From Pohlia nutans (Eukaryota; Streptophyta; Bryopsida; Bryales; Mniaceae), in assembly GCA_022496805.1 (NCBI GenBank), contig CM040093.1, positions 6,038,213-6,102,212 of the forward strand: a stretch of 64,000 nt of DNA, given 5' to 3'. Positions 21,232 through 33,480 of this stretch are shown piece after piece. The number at the start of each line of letters is the position of its first letter. Within the stretch, counting starts at the first letter, position 1. The translations under genes and the position numbers were made by a program. The notes below the pieces were generated by a model. That model worked only from the letters and a program-made list of their open reading frames with translations. It did no database searches and had not been told where the DNA came from.

Positions 21232-22163
21232 GATAAATTGTATTTTTTGGGTATTTTTCATGTAATTAATTGTTAAGCCAATCAACACTGGTTTTTTTAA
21301 AGATTATTTAAATAAAAATGAATTCTATAAGATTTTTCAAAAAAAAAATCTTGCAATAGTCATAGTAATTACAAAAATGCCTTAAATAGTATGACAATTA
21401 AGGACAAATGTAAACAATAGTGATGAACAACAAGGTGTAGGTGGCATGCTTTTCAAGCTTACATAAAAAGAAATTTGATTGAAATTTTTTTCTGCAATGT
21501 ATATTGGAAATTTATGGTTAAGCTTTAAAGTGCTATAAAAAACGCAATTTTAAATTTTTTGAAGAACACGAAATTGGACTAGAAAGTAGAAGATAGCTCC
21601 CACACTTTCTTAGTTGAGACCATTTTCATTTCAAATTAGGAACTAGGTGAAAATCAACGTTTGACTTTAAAACGATCAAACATGGCCCCATGGGCCTCCT
21701 TGCACACTTAGGAGTTAAACCTTAGCGTTTTTATTGGATTGAGTGGATTGCATTATAATTGAACACTTAAAAGATTTTGTACTACATATTTGGACGTTAG
21801 CATAGTATGGGCTACCGTCTCTTTGCAAATGTTTTGACGCACATTGTGCATTTTGTTTAAAAACTAACTTTCAAACCAATTTGAAAAATATGTAGCAATG
21901 ATAGTACAATATTGTCTGAAATTATTAATAAAATAATAGTTTCAAAAGATTATTTAAATTAATGATAGAATTTTTTTAAATGAAGTATGATAATAAATAC
22001 ATACAATACCTAGATAGCAAGTTCAATACATACATGTCAAATAATATGATTTTTTTAGAAATTCAATTTTGGCAAATGCCATATTTCTATAAACATCTCT
22101 TAGGTTTTTCTTTTTTTCTTTTGAAAAAATAAAATAAAAAATAAAATAAAATAAAAAAATATA

Positions 22164-22181
22164 TAATATTATATATATATA

Positions 22182-22240
<59 letters not shown>
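22164..22240. repeat. (TA)n microsatellite
   Basis: About 75 bp of TA repeats with short ATATT interruptions. Another shorter one lies at 23510-23541. Both generate spurious Ile-Tyr reading frames. Confidence 0.95.
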
Positions 22241-22851
22241 TTTACTATATTGTTTTTTTGCCAACCTAGCTCTTGGGTTACAATATACATTTTTGTAATT
22301 TAATGATTTGATAGTTCTCATTAAATCATCACAATTATAAACAAGCACTTAGAAGTCATGAGATTTATAAACACTCCTTTATAAAGTTTAGAATGATTTA
22401 TGGTTTTCTTTTTTTAGAAAATGCATAGAAAATAAAAGGTTTTAGATTGTCAAAAGATGTAACGTATTCAAATACAACATTTTTCATTATTGGCATTTGG
22501 TAGTAGGTCTGATCTTTTGCCATAAGGTCTTTATTAGTAGAACATATTTTAGAAGGGTCGGCGTTCAAAATTTGTGTACAAGCTAAATGTTACAATATTT
22601 ATATGCATTTGTCACAACAAAATAGAGTACAACTAAAGTGAAATAAATGATTAAAATAAGAATTCAATTCTGGTAATTATTTTCTACTTTCTTATTTGTC
22701 AATTTAACAGTATGTTGAATGCATTTGCAATTTAGATGGTTTGAATTATCATCATTTCAAATATTGATAAGGTCTTGCCTTCTATTTTACTCAAATTTTC
22801 TATTTGAAATATATTTATTTATTTCAATATGTATTGTAGATTGACATGTTA

Positions 22852-23429
22852 TTAACCCTCTTAAAGGAATAAAGCAAAAACTTTTTAAAATAGTGCACCA
22901 AAACATGTGAAAATCGTTTCATTCAAAAGATAGTAGAGTTGTGATTATAGATTATTTACATACTTTGATGAAAGCTTGCCACAATTGTGTTGCAAGTGAG
23001 GTGAATCATCGGGTGCGGGGAGGAGAGTTTTCTCAAAGTGTTTTTTTTTGTGGTATCAACCGTTCACAACCTGTCTCGGGCACAAGCAATGCAATTGAGT
23101 GGGCGCTTCCTTCAACGTCTAGCTCCCAAATCAATACCTGGCTCCCCTTCAATGCATGGCTACCAATCATATTAAGGAGGTTTGTATCATAGGCTTATGT
23201 GGCAGCCCCTCAAGGCTCAAGACAATTCCCCTATTAGTCTTGTAAGTTCATGCAAACTTGTCTGCATGTGAGTTCATCAGCTTGCACGGGTGCAATACTT
23301 AATACTGAATTAATAATTAAATCGTTGCCCAATATCAACGGGGCAACACATAAAGGAATGTCCGTCCTAAATTATAACTAATATTCCTTTGAGCTGCCCA
23401 CTTGTAGCCCCTTAATGTTCAAGGGTTAA
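22852..23429. mobile_element. Possible TTAA element (578 bp), diverged ends
   Basis: The ends TTAACCCTCTTAAAGG and GTTCAAGGGTTAA resemble the TTAACCC class, but the inverted repeat is weak after the first 8 bases. A GC-rich interior at 23010-23220 resembles no gene I know. Confidence 0.4.
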
Positions 23430-23504
23430 AAAGAAGAAAAAGACAAAAAAGAAAAAAGGTGATATGGAAAAATACAAGGATATGTTTCTCATGAGGTTTG
23501 TTTA

Positions 23505-23547
<43 letters not shown>

Positions 23548-24363
23548 ACATCATTATTATGAGGAGCTTTTTTTTGTGAATTTGTCTCCACCAATTTGAT
23601 TTCGCAGAGCATTATGTCATTGTCAAAGTCTTCATGCATAACTTTCTAATTTCTCATGGTTATGATCCTATCGAGGAGTAGACCTCATTATATTATTTAG
23701 TTGATTAGCGTTGATGACATTCTTTTCTACATTTATAATATCGTTTGTTTGCATGTATATAGGTCGCATGTATATAGGTCTCATGTATGAATGGTTTGGA
23801 GACTCCTTTTTCCCATGGACTAGTCTGGTATAGGTTGAATGGCTAATTTTCTGTGCAGTGGTTATTTAGATGGATTCTAATACTAATCCTTCTCTAGGTC
23901 TGGGTTGAAATCATTGCAATTTTTATGTTTCATTGAATGTTTTTTGAGTTCATTAGTGGATTCTATGTGTGTTTTTTTTTAAACATTGTAGGTTATTGTT
24001 GCGGATTTGAGTTTATTTGGATTGAATGTCTACTGGCATGTGTTTTTTAGATTGTGATTTGGGGTTTAAGAGATTAGGTGAAAGGCATGATGATGAGGGG
24101 TGGACCATTGCACGTGGCGGCGATTGCAGGGCTGTAGTGACAGAATGAATGTTTACGTTGTCGATGGCATCTTTTGTTTTGTTGAGCGTGCTTTCTATTC
24201 TCGTTTGAGAGGCAATGGGTAATATATAATGATTCTACATTTTATTTCATTTTTAAAATTATTTTGATAGCAACAAATTATTTCATTACTTGAAGATTTT
24301 GATATTTCAAGTGCTTGGGTGATTTAACGATGCAGAAAAAGACTACACTGCAATATGTATGTA

Positions 24364-24913
24364 TTAACCCTTTGACGCACCTGCGTCCACATGCGTCCAC
24401 ATAATGGACAACAAACAGATTGTAACTTTTCTCTTGACTACATCATGTACAATTTTTCATCCATCCAAATTTATCTTGGTTCTCGTGCTAGTTGACTATC
24501 ATTTGTACGGTATGGATCTTCAAAATAATACATTGTGATTTTTTTCAAATAACAAAATTGATTTATGTCAAGTTTCATTCTTAGTTCAAAAAGTGAGACC
24601 TTAAACATGATTTTCCAAAATAAGTAGAATCAAATAATGGGAATCATACCATCTCATGGTGCATGTTATTCCAAATTCATTACAACAAATTTTAATTTTT
24701 TTTTGGTTAATTTGGGATTTTTAATTGAATTTCAAATGAAAAGCTTGAACATTTAATTACAATTTATTATTAAAAAATATGATAAAGCCAACCGTACAAA
24801 TGTGATCTTTACAATGACATTTACAACTTAGCTTTGTACATCAACTCCATCTTTGTTATTCATCAAACATTTTATAAGGCATCTTTAAAATCACTGTTGA
24901 ATTAGGACGTTAA
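24364..24913. mobile_element. Possible TTAA element with CCCTTTGACGC end
   Basis: The left end TTAACCCTTTGACGCACC is good. The presumed right end (GGACGTTAA) is poor and doubles as the start of another TTAACCCTTTAGTGCC end at 24910. Inverted fragments ACCGTAC/GTACGGT lie inside. Confidence 0.4.
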
Positions 24914-26417
24914 CCCTTTAGTGCCTAGGGGACCACATTGTGGTCACTGACGTGTCAAAAATGCAAATAACGGAAAATCCATGAACAATTGGATTTTGAA
25001 TTGTGATGTTCAGAGTTGGAGACTTGTATAATGCATCTTTTGAAAAAACAAAATTTCAATTTGGAGCTATGCAACTATCAAAATACCTATGAACAAAACG
25101 TGGAAATATTGCAAATACTTGAAAATACAGTAAATACTTACAAATATAGCACATGTACTATGCGGTATTTCTTGTGTTTGGAACTTTGTTATCTTGTTTT
25201 AATTTTTTGAATTGTGTTCTATTGTTCATGTTCTATTAGTGTATGTATTCCGATCTTGATCAATGTACGAACTCCTTTCATATTTTAACGTATAATTTTT
25301 GCCCTAAACCGTATATGGATAAGTCACTATCACTTGTAAAATTCACAATAATTATGTGAATCAATTCTAGACATGAAAGATTGCAATGGAGAGGTGTTGA
25401 CAACCTTGCGTTTGCCCAATGAGTGCTGTCTTTTTATCACCTTCTCGCAGTATCATATGAAACTAATTTATTAACCTTGAGAAGGTATATATAATCCAAA
25501 TGATCCATTTTTATTCACACTATGTCTCAATAGACTGTACTGTACTGTACAGTAAAGTACATCGAAGGGCTAGATGAAGACATCTTCTTGTACTCATGCT
25601 GACAACAGGCATGATTTAGTACGTCTGGATGTGAATCAGTGAAACTTATCCCCTAACTTACAGCTCTAAAAGCCAAAGTACAAAATGGTTTGAAAGGCAC
25701 TTCAGAACTTGCAGGTGCCCTTTGTGAAGAGGGAGATGTCCCACCTGACAGCAAAGGAGGACATTGGCTTTGATTGAGTACTGGTCGCCCACACCCGACG
25801 CTTAATAATGTTCGGCTCTTGTCTCCACGGCTGCAAGTAAACAGTTCAAACTTCAATGCTTGTAGCTGTGTTGCCAGCCCATCAACCCGTCCAACCCAAA
25901 TCTGTAGTACGTAAATCCTGAACATTATTAATGGGCACTAGCTACAGCGTTCAAGTTCGTTAATACTACATAGAACTGCATTCAGTATTATCTAAAACGA
26001 AAGCATTTTTGGATGTCTCATACTGAAATAGCCACTAATTGAGTAATGCATATCAAGAATGTTGATTACGAGTACCAAACAGTCATTCCAAAATGGAAAA
26101 TTTCGTATCAGAAAGCAACTATCCTCACGAGCTAATGCAGAACGTTTCCGAAAGGTATAACTTCCACCGAGCTGGAAACATGATGGCCTTGCACTGCTTC
26201 AAAGGATATCAGATCTGTACATAAGTAGCATAGTGCTAATAAGATTGGGTTAACTGCGGTATTCAAACAGCAGCACGCATTATGTGCCTGGTTCAGTAAT
26301 ATGGTCAGAAAATCCCGATACCAACGCGAAGTCGACTTTCTCCAAACTAAAAGGAGGAGTTGGCCCTAAAGGCCTCCAAATCCCGACTCCGCTGTACAAT
26401 TCCTACAAAATTTTAGT

Positions 26418-27347
26418 CTACAAAGGCGATGAAAACCCGGCCCGCATAGCTTGTGCCTTTCGCTTGGCAAGTTTCTTCTCATTTGCAATGACGCGTGCCC
26501 TTGCTTCCTGTTGCCGCCTTCTTTCTGCAAGATACAAAAAGAGCATCCAAGCTAAGTTCAAATAAAAAGAACTCTTCAACCGCTCAGTAATATGGTCAGA
26601 AAATATTCCTTCTGAAAATGCACGCTAATTTTCTTTAGCTTCTGTCCAATATCGTTTCCCAGAACAGAGTACTGCTTTTTTCTGAGTACTCCGGATCATC
26701 AGTTTTCCAAATTAATGATCAATTAAACAGAAATTTCTCGAATCATAAATTCCTCCTTGGACATGATTATTTATCATCAAGAATGAGCAATCCTATAGTT
26801 TGTCCTGAAGTGCTCTAAGGTACTGCACCACACCTACTTCCCATATATTGGACATCAAGACCTGTCTACTTTCTATCTCTACTTTTTCTGGCACGAATGA
26901 TAAAATGATGGTCACATGTTGACGTTCCCAAGAACACACAAGGAACCCTGACCATATCACCAGGCAGTAATGGGACAAGAATGATGAATAATTCTTGGTA
27001 ATCACTTGCTAAATTGAATAACCACTTGCAAAACTTGCTATAAACAGCAGTTTGACAGTAATGTTTACTTCCCAGTGAATTGGACAAGGTTCCCTGTGAA
27101 CAGGACGTGATCTAAATTCTTGAAAAAGAGTGTGAGCTAGCGTACCTGTGGCGACCGATTTTTGGACGATGTTCGATTCATGCGCTGCTTCGATATCCTC
27201 CTTGGGAAGCGAGGGATGAGCTAGTTTGTAGAGCCCTAGTCGAATATCGGCTCTCAAGTGGGCCAGCTTCTCCCCAACTAGTGCACTTGCCATAGTCATC
27301 TTCTTCCCCGAGTTACCTCCCGACTTCGTAGGCGAGACAGTGGCCAT
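26418..27347 (-). CDS. Small basic protein of unknown function (102 aa, two coding exons)
   Basis: Exon 1 is 27146-27347 (ATG in AAGATGGCC context, three bases after a candidate acceptor ending at 27351). Exon 2 is 26418-26524. They are joined by a GT-AG intron (cacag|gtacgc; cttgcag|AAAG) in phase 1. The product begins MATVSPTKSGGNSGKK, has a central helical stretch (ALVGEKLAHLRADIRLGLYK) and an Arg/Lys/Gln/Ala-rich C-terminal helix (ERRRQQEARARVIANEKKLA) ending GFSSPL. No signal peptide or membrane span. I do not recognise the family. The G+C content and codon use are higher than in the flanking AT-rich DNA, as for the GDSL gene next door. Confidence 0.6.
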
Positions 27348-28219
27348 CTTCTGCATGTTAATTAGCTGCACGGTATAATTGCTATTCGGCTGTCCAACAA
27401 TCCTCTCCACAAGAATCGCCGCTAGAGCCAATATACGTCAACCCGGGTGAACGAACCTCCGATCCGTAACGAGGCTCTTTCAGCACCTCCAATGTCAACC
27501 CCGTAATTACTGGCCTTTCCCAATGTAGTTAACCCCCAGATTCTCCTGGCTAATAAAGAAGGCCTCGAGACGAAAACCTTTAAACACTGACGATCCAAAA
27601 GCTTCAACCAATATTCAGGCCAGCCGCCCGCAAACCTACAGAAGGAAAATGTCTTCAGTCAAAGTGTTCGTACATTAATACAGCAACTTGGATTCAACAC
27701 CCGATTGAGCAACGAACTATGCAATGCTTCCATAGAGCTTCAGACCGATTGGACAATACATCAACAAAACGTGCAAGCCATTACAAAACCACATCGGAAA
27801 TACATTCAGACTTTCCACATTCTTCTATTGAAAGCCACTAATTATCGCTGGCATGTTCTAAACTTACATATTACATCAAATCACACATCACAATCTACAA
27901 CTACTCACTCGACGACTTTCGCGAAAAAACATCATTTACCGTGTCCCGAAGATAAACGAAAACCGACACCGAACAAATACAGCACGCATGTACACTTACG
28001 GAATACATCAAAACACATTACAATCTCCACTCGGTCGCAACTATACTCCACAACTTTCGCGAGCAACATCAATTATCCTGTCCCGAAGGCCACCAAAAAC
28101 CAACACCTCTCCCTTCTCACTCTTTCCAAGGCCGAAATCTAAACAATGCACAACTCATACTAAAGAAACCGTCCTTACCGCTCATTAACAGCAGATGCAA
28201 GGTAGCGAAAGAACCTCAC

Positions 28220-28680
28220 CTCACGTCCGGTCGCCGCAGCCACCTGCAGCTAGCGAAGACGTTCTTGAATCTTAATTGCCTACATAACAACACGCGCCGG
28301 TCGGTAAAGGAAAAAAAGAAAAGAAAAGAAAGAGATAGCATCGGATCTGTCTCTGCAATTACAAGCTCGAGGTCTTTCCCCTGCTCTTTCCAAGAACACG
28401 CGCATCGCAGGTCATCAAAGTGACAATGCACGCGCACAATCAACAAGACAAATTAAACCGTCACTTCCTCATCCTTCACTAACTTATTTCCAATGAAAGT
28501 AAGAACCAGATGCAAAGGAGCGAAAAAGGCTCACCTGCAGCGAAGAGGTGACGACGACGTTCTTTGAGTCCCGATTGTCTGCACCACGCGCCGGTCGGTA
28601 AAAAACGCACAAGCGCTCAGAATAGCAAAATCGCTAGCTCCGCAATGCAGAGAATCCGAAGCTGGAAATAGAATGGCGGC
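28220..28680 (-). promoter_or_regulatory. Duplicated candidate 5' non-coding exons of the small basic protein gene
   Basis: Two similar segments, about 28190-28310 and 28495-28610, share CGCCGGTCGGTAAA and GACGTTCTT. Read on the minus strand, each ends in a good donor (CTGCAG|gtgagcc, exon end 28535; GTGAG|gtgagg, exon end 28220). They may be alternative first exons that splice to the acceptor just before the ATG at 27347. A purine-rich tract lies at 28309-28335. Confidence 0.45.
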
Positions 28681-29973
28681 ACTAGAAAGGCAAGCGATGG
28701 TCGCAAGAGGACCTGAAGAAGCTCGAAGGCCTTTTTGTATACCGAACCTTCTTCCTATACGAGTAGAAAGTGGGGAGACTGCAGCTTCCTGGAAGGTCCC
28801 CGTGAGGCGCCCAGAAGGTGCGTTTCCCCTGTGGTTTTGGGGTGCAAAGATTGATCTCTTTTTCACAGTACAAGTCTGACTACCTCCCTGGCTCAATTCT
28901 GACTCAGTCATAAAAGAATCTCGTAATAAAAATTTCATCATATAAAGGGATTTCAAAAATGAAAAATGACCTGACGTCACTTAAATGTAATACCGGTACT
29001 AGTAATAAAAAAGTTCCATTCATAAAATAATAATTTATTGAATAAAGAAAAAGGCTCATCACTTCCCCCTGTACGGTACGTTTGGCACGTATCACACTGC
29101 CCCTAACTTGCAAGCTCGTCAACCCAATTTTAGTCGTAAGCCAGGCGTAGCAAAATTTATGGTCGATTCCGTGACTGACACGTGTTGAGCAATGTGTTGC
29201 ACACGGCGGGTTCCAGAAAGTAAAATAACCCAAAAAAGAAACGTCGGTAATGGATGACGAAAAATATCTGACTGTAAGTATGCTACAGGAATCATGCTAT
29301 CTTCGATGATTAATAAACTAGTTCCGTGTTTTGTTGGCAAACCTTTGTCGCCGAGTAATTGTCACAGTTCAAGGGACGTCTTCGGAAGAGAATGTGCCTT
29401 TGCAAGAACAGCTGCGATACACCTGACCCATTTCCTGAGTTTACAGTTCGTGCTTTGAGAGAGAATTAACTCTGGTTCTTGAAGCAACGAACATCAAGAG
29501 TCTGTTCGTTCATGGTCCCACGTTTCGTGCTTTGACAATCGTTTCATGCAACAATTCGGCAACATCATTCCGAGTTAGCGCAAATGTAATGCCAGTTTGG
29601 TGAACATGAGTTTTATCCTGACTTTCTCAAGAGATAACATGAACTTTGCAACAATCATTTGTCCTACTGACGACGGAAGCTAGCGTTGCATGCAATTGTC
29701 TTGTCAACTGCGATATATTCCTATCTCTACAATCGGATAGACCTGCAAATTCAAACACTCCATGAACTGTAGTAAAGAATTTCATACTATTAATGGACAT
29801 GGAGCAAGCTCTACAATTCTCAACTGCGTTATGTAGAAGCTAGGCAGAGTGGAGTAAGCATCACAAGCAATATTAGCATATTGATTGACTTGTACTATGA
29901 TTACAATCTGCTAGTATGAATTGGAACGAAGAGCTAGAGTGCACCAGATCACCTTGTGCAATTAATGTCGTTG
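28681..29973. other. Intergenic between the small-protein gene and the GDSL gene
   Basis: The G+C-richer stretch 28680-28880 is probably promoter or leader of the small-protein gene. Short open frames here lack family features. The remainder (28900-29970) shows nothing I can name and includes the 3' UTR of the GDSL gene. Confidence 0.45.
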
Positions 29974-31852
29974 TCAAGCTGGTGGTGGCGCTGAGGCTGA
30001 CAAACTATGATCAAAAGCTTTGCACAGACTGTCAATGAGATGATGATCGTCACCCCACTGGCTGAAGTCAAGGTTGCAGAGCTGTTTCCAGTTGGAGTAT
30101 TCTCGGGGCCCGTCCACAAACCGATCTGTGAGGAAGAATCCGGCAATGACACGGTAGAACGCTTCTGTGGAATGTTCGCCATCCCAACTGATGTGGTGTT
30201 CGGGGTTCGGGCAAGCCTTTGTGTTGTCAATGAAGATGTCGGGTCCGTCGTCTGGGTCAGGGACATAGCCAGCTTCCCCGCAGGGCACAAGCGGATTGTA
30301 GTTGTAAGGACCGCAACACCCGCAACATGATTTTAACAACATCTCTTTTTGAAACCCTGAACATGCATGGTTCATCAAAAACCGTCAATGGAAAATTCTA
30401 CGTCACTATGATATAATTTTGTTTACAATGTACTTACCGTACTTTTCTGGATTCTTAACGACTTCAAAGGTGGCATCAAAGAACTCGAAGAGGAAAAGAT
30501 TGGCGTCGGGCCACTTCTCCCGGTAATTGTAGACGGTGGCGTTGAGCTGGAAATTGTAGGCTTGAATGGCTTTGTTGTAGTTGAGCAAGCAGCCGAATTC
30601 GTCGTAAGGACTCCTCCCTGCGAAGTTTGTGAGAAAGAGCGGAGTGCAACCTGCTGGTGGAATGTTGAAGATGGCGATGTTTCTGGCGCCCCGGGCATAG
30701 TATTGCTGTCACATGGCCACCCACATTTTAATTCTCAGATTGCTGACCTGCGACTGTTTGTTTGTCTGGATTATTTTCAAACATTTTGATGATTGATTAA
30801 AGCAAAACTTGTCTTAAATTAAAGAACGGCATGGTTGTAACCCATGTGAGTGACGAATTTTGGAAAGGAAAGACTTTCTTGAGCATGCACATGAACCCAG
30901 TAATTAATATATTACTTCGCTTGGTAAGACGGAGCGGCACCTCTATATTCACTTTCGTTGCTTCCAAAACTGCAGGAACCACAGTTTCAACTACCGCTTC
31001 TGGTGTCTGGCCAATACTAAAGGCGTAAACGAAGTCGTTTCCACCAATCTCTGGTAGAATGTGAAGTGCCGATGGTGCATCGTACAGTGGACCTGCACAT
31101 AAGCATAGTAAATGTGGAAAGATTTCAGTCTTGAAGGTGAAGCAATATATGATCAAACATGCCAATTGGTTCTGCACGATTCGAAATTTGGCGGGAGGCT
31201 GGATTATTTTTAGAACCAAGAGCAAGATAGTTTGACCTGTATGCTTGGCTCTAAACTTGAGGTAGTCTGTCGTCTCTCGTTCCAGATTAAACTCTGTTCC
31301 GGGCAGAGAATAGACGGTGGTTGCAGTGCCGGTGGATATGGCAAAGTTGACACCCCGAATGTAGGCCTCGTCATCGAAGTGTCTCGCATATGGTTCAATG
31401 AAGGGAAAATTGAATGCTTGAGCTGCATGAACAATTCAGAGCATTATTTAGTTTGTACAGAAAGTAACAAGGAGTTTGAGGTACATTGTCACGATTCGGC
31501 TCAAAAGTTGTCAATACGATGTCCACAAGGAGTCGACCTTACTTATAAAATCAATGACGAGTCGACCGTTGCAATATCGCGTGCGCTCCTTCGGCCGGTC
31601 AGGAAAGCAATACGATTCTCCATAAGGATAATTGAGCTCAGTGGTAGGACTAATCGCCTGCAAGTTCCCTGTGTCGGTATAAGAATTCCCAAAAGCGTAG
31701 ATGTAGCTGGGACAAAGAAACGGTGACCGGAGCTCGAGCCCAGGCTGGGGCCTACTAGCCATGTTGCCATAGCCTTGAGCACGGACAGTTAGCTTCGCAG
31801 CTAAGAAGAAACTAAACAAAAGGAATTGATTTGCCAAAGTCTGAGACGCCAT
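29974..31852 (-). CDS. Secreted GDSL esterase/lipase, 5 exons, 428 aa
   Basis: Exons, 5' to 3': 31543-31852, 31237-31422, 30953-31092, 30438-30705, 29974-30356. All junctions are GT-AG and phases close at 1287 nt. The start is the ATG before ASQTLANQFLLFSFF, which opens a typical secretory signal peptide (about 26 residues). SGNH-family blocks are present: block I YIYAFGNSYTDTGN (nucleophile Ser); the Gly block GVNFAISTGTAT; block III EIGGNDFVYAF (Asn of the oxyanion hole); and block V ISWDGEHSTEAFYR (catalytic Asp and His). GARNIAIFNIPPAGCTPLF and a Cys-rich CCGCCGPYNYNP segment are normal for plant members. The enzyme probably hydrolyses acyl or acetyl esters in the apoplast or secretory path. 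The natural substrate cannot be told. Length and motif set are complete, so it should be functional. Confidence 0.93.
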
Positions 31853-31979
31853 TGTTAATGTGTCCGTCGCTCAATTTGACTCACAGATCAATTCCATGCA
31901 TCTAGCTTAGTATATTGTACCTACTTGAATGTAGGTTCTCTCAAAGGATGGGTTCATTCTTCAGCACTAATGTCCCCCA

Positions 31980-31993
31980 GACTATATATAAGC
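31980..31993 (-). promoter_or_regulatory. Candidate TATA box of the GDSL gene
   Basis: The minus strand reads CTTATATATAGT about 135 bp upstream of the GDSL ATG, a suitable distance for a plant core promoter with a leader of about 100 nt. Confidence 0.5.
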
Positions 31994-33480
31994 ATCATAC
32001 CTAAGTGAGGACAGTGTGTTCAGGGATGATCTCCATGACGGACACACAAATCTCGTGGGCTACATCGTAATCTCAATCAGGAACAGAGAGAGTGAAAAAA
32101 TGATCACACTCAACATTTATAACATCTGAACACATGAGGTGCGAATAAATTGGAATGCAGGTCATGCTGGGAGTCGAAATGGTAATTCTTAGTGTTAGTT
32201 CTGACCTGTTACTCGTGCTGGTTTAACAATATCACACCGGCTACCACTCATAGGCTTGACACTATGAGTGAGTAGACTCTTACTGACTTGACCTAAACAT
32301 CCGAATATCGTCCATTCGGATGTCGTACACTCGGATATAGTACAGGTCTAGAACTCCACTTGCTGCGTGCACATAAATCGCGGACCACCACTCCAGTGGC
32401 GTGAAGCAGTGGTTGTAATGTTACGGTCTACATCATAAGAGGCAGTCTAAGCCTTCTCTCCATGCGGCTTAGTACACACTCCACCTCGTGTATATAATGT
32501 ATAGTTTGACATACACAATATGTATGTCAATCTACACGTCTATGGACACACAATCTGTATGTGCAGGGATGGTCTCCATGACGGACACGTCAACATCATT
32601 CTCGAATTTCGTATTACAATGCACAAGGAACATGAGTTGTAATTCTTTCCATCGTAATTTCATGACAGTTCATGGAACCAGGCCAACCTCACATTAATTA
32701 CACCGTCCTGAAGCTAGATAACCAAGACTACCTGACAAAGGGGAAGTATAGTTGAACGTCATCGCAAGCTAAGCTGGCTTCTCTAAAGGCACTCATTAAA
32801 CAACAGGAATCCTCTTCTTGATCTATTGCAAAATAGGCTTAGCACAGAGTACTTACAATTTGGAGCAGCCTATGCCAACCAATTGAGATGAATACTAGCT
32901 GGCGGTCGCCTTCGAATCGAGTTCATATAATTGGATTCAGCCTATGGCTTGGAAATTCGTTAATGCTGTAAAAGTAAGAAACTCAAGCAATGTCACTTGG
33001 TGATTTCTGAAAGGTGCATCATCATCCAAGCATCGGTAATGTGAATTATCAATCCGAACAAGAAAATTCTCATTGCCGTAACCTAATCTTTGAACATAAG
33101 AAATTTCACATTCACATAAAATCAAAAAGAGTGCTCTACCACATCACTAATGTTGCTCAAACCCTGGATAGCCATCAGCCTAAACCATCTCAATTTCCTT
33201 AACCATTACTCCTAAAACCATCTCAATTTCCTTAATTCAAGTCATTCTGTGCATACTTGAAAGTGGCCTACAAAACAGCGAAGTGTGCATACGCTAAACA
33301 AAACAGAACAAGCAAAGCACGATTCTGCTAATACACACAAACAATCGAAAACGAGGAGTCCATGCTCAAAGCAGAATTAGGTCGAGCCGAGAGAGATGAA
33401 GTTCCCTATTCTGTTCCCACGTTCCCCTAAAGACTAATGAAATCGTGCAAACAACTACTGTGACTAAGGTGGAGTACAGA
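31994..33480. other. Promoter-side intergenic region of the GDSL gene
   Basis: No gene seen. A phrase (CAGGGATGRTCTCCATGACG) occurs twice in the same direction, near 32022 and 32565. Short dyads CATCCGAATATCG/CATTCGGATG lie at 32300-32340. Confidence 0.45.

Larger units (their letters stand above)
21232..25640. other. Gene-free AT-rich stretch
   Basis: Apart from the two weak TTAA elements and the TA repeats noted separately, I see no exon-like or structured sequence. A lone TTAACTCCTAAG-type end (inverse) closes at 21718. The stretch 21800-21935 is an inverted relative of 39300-39400. Confidence 0.5.

Noticed and set aside
22023..22290. Open frames full of Ile-Tyr
   Set aside because: Produced by the (TA)n repeat.
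22941..23192. 83-codon plus-strand frame
   Set aside because: Lies inside a probable TTAA element and shows no domain. Likely chance.
25655..25751. Possible last exon (+) after a good acceptor, ending in EEGDVPPDSKGGHWL and a stop
   Set aside because: No upstream exon in the same frame could be found and no family was recognised. Kept only as a note.
28531..28980. 149-codon minus-strand frame
   Set aside because: Sits in the probable promoter and leader of the small-protein gene and includes a duplicated non-coding segment. No recognisable domain.
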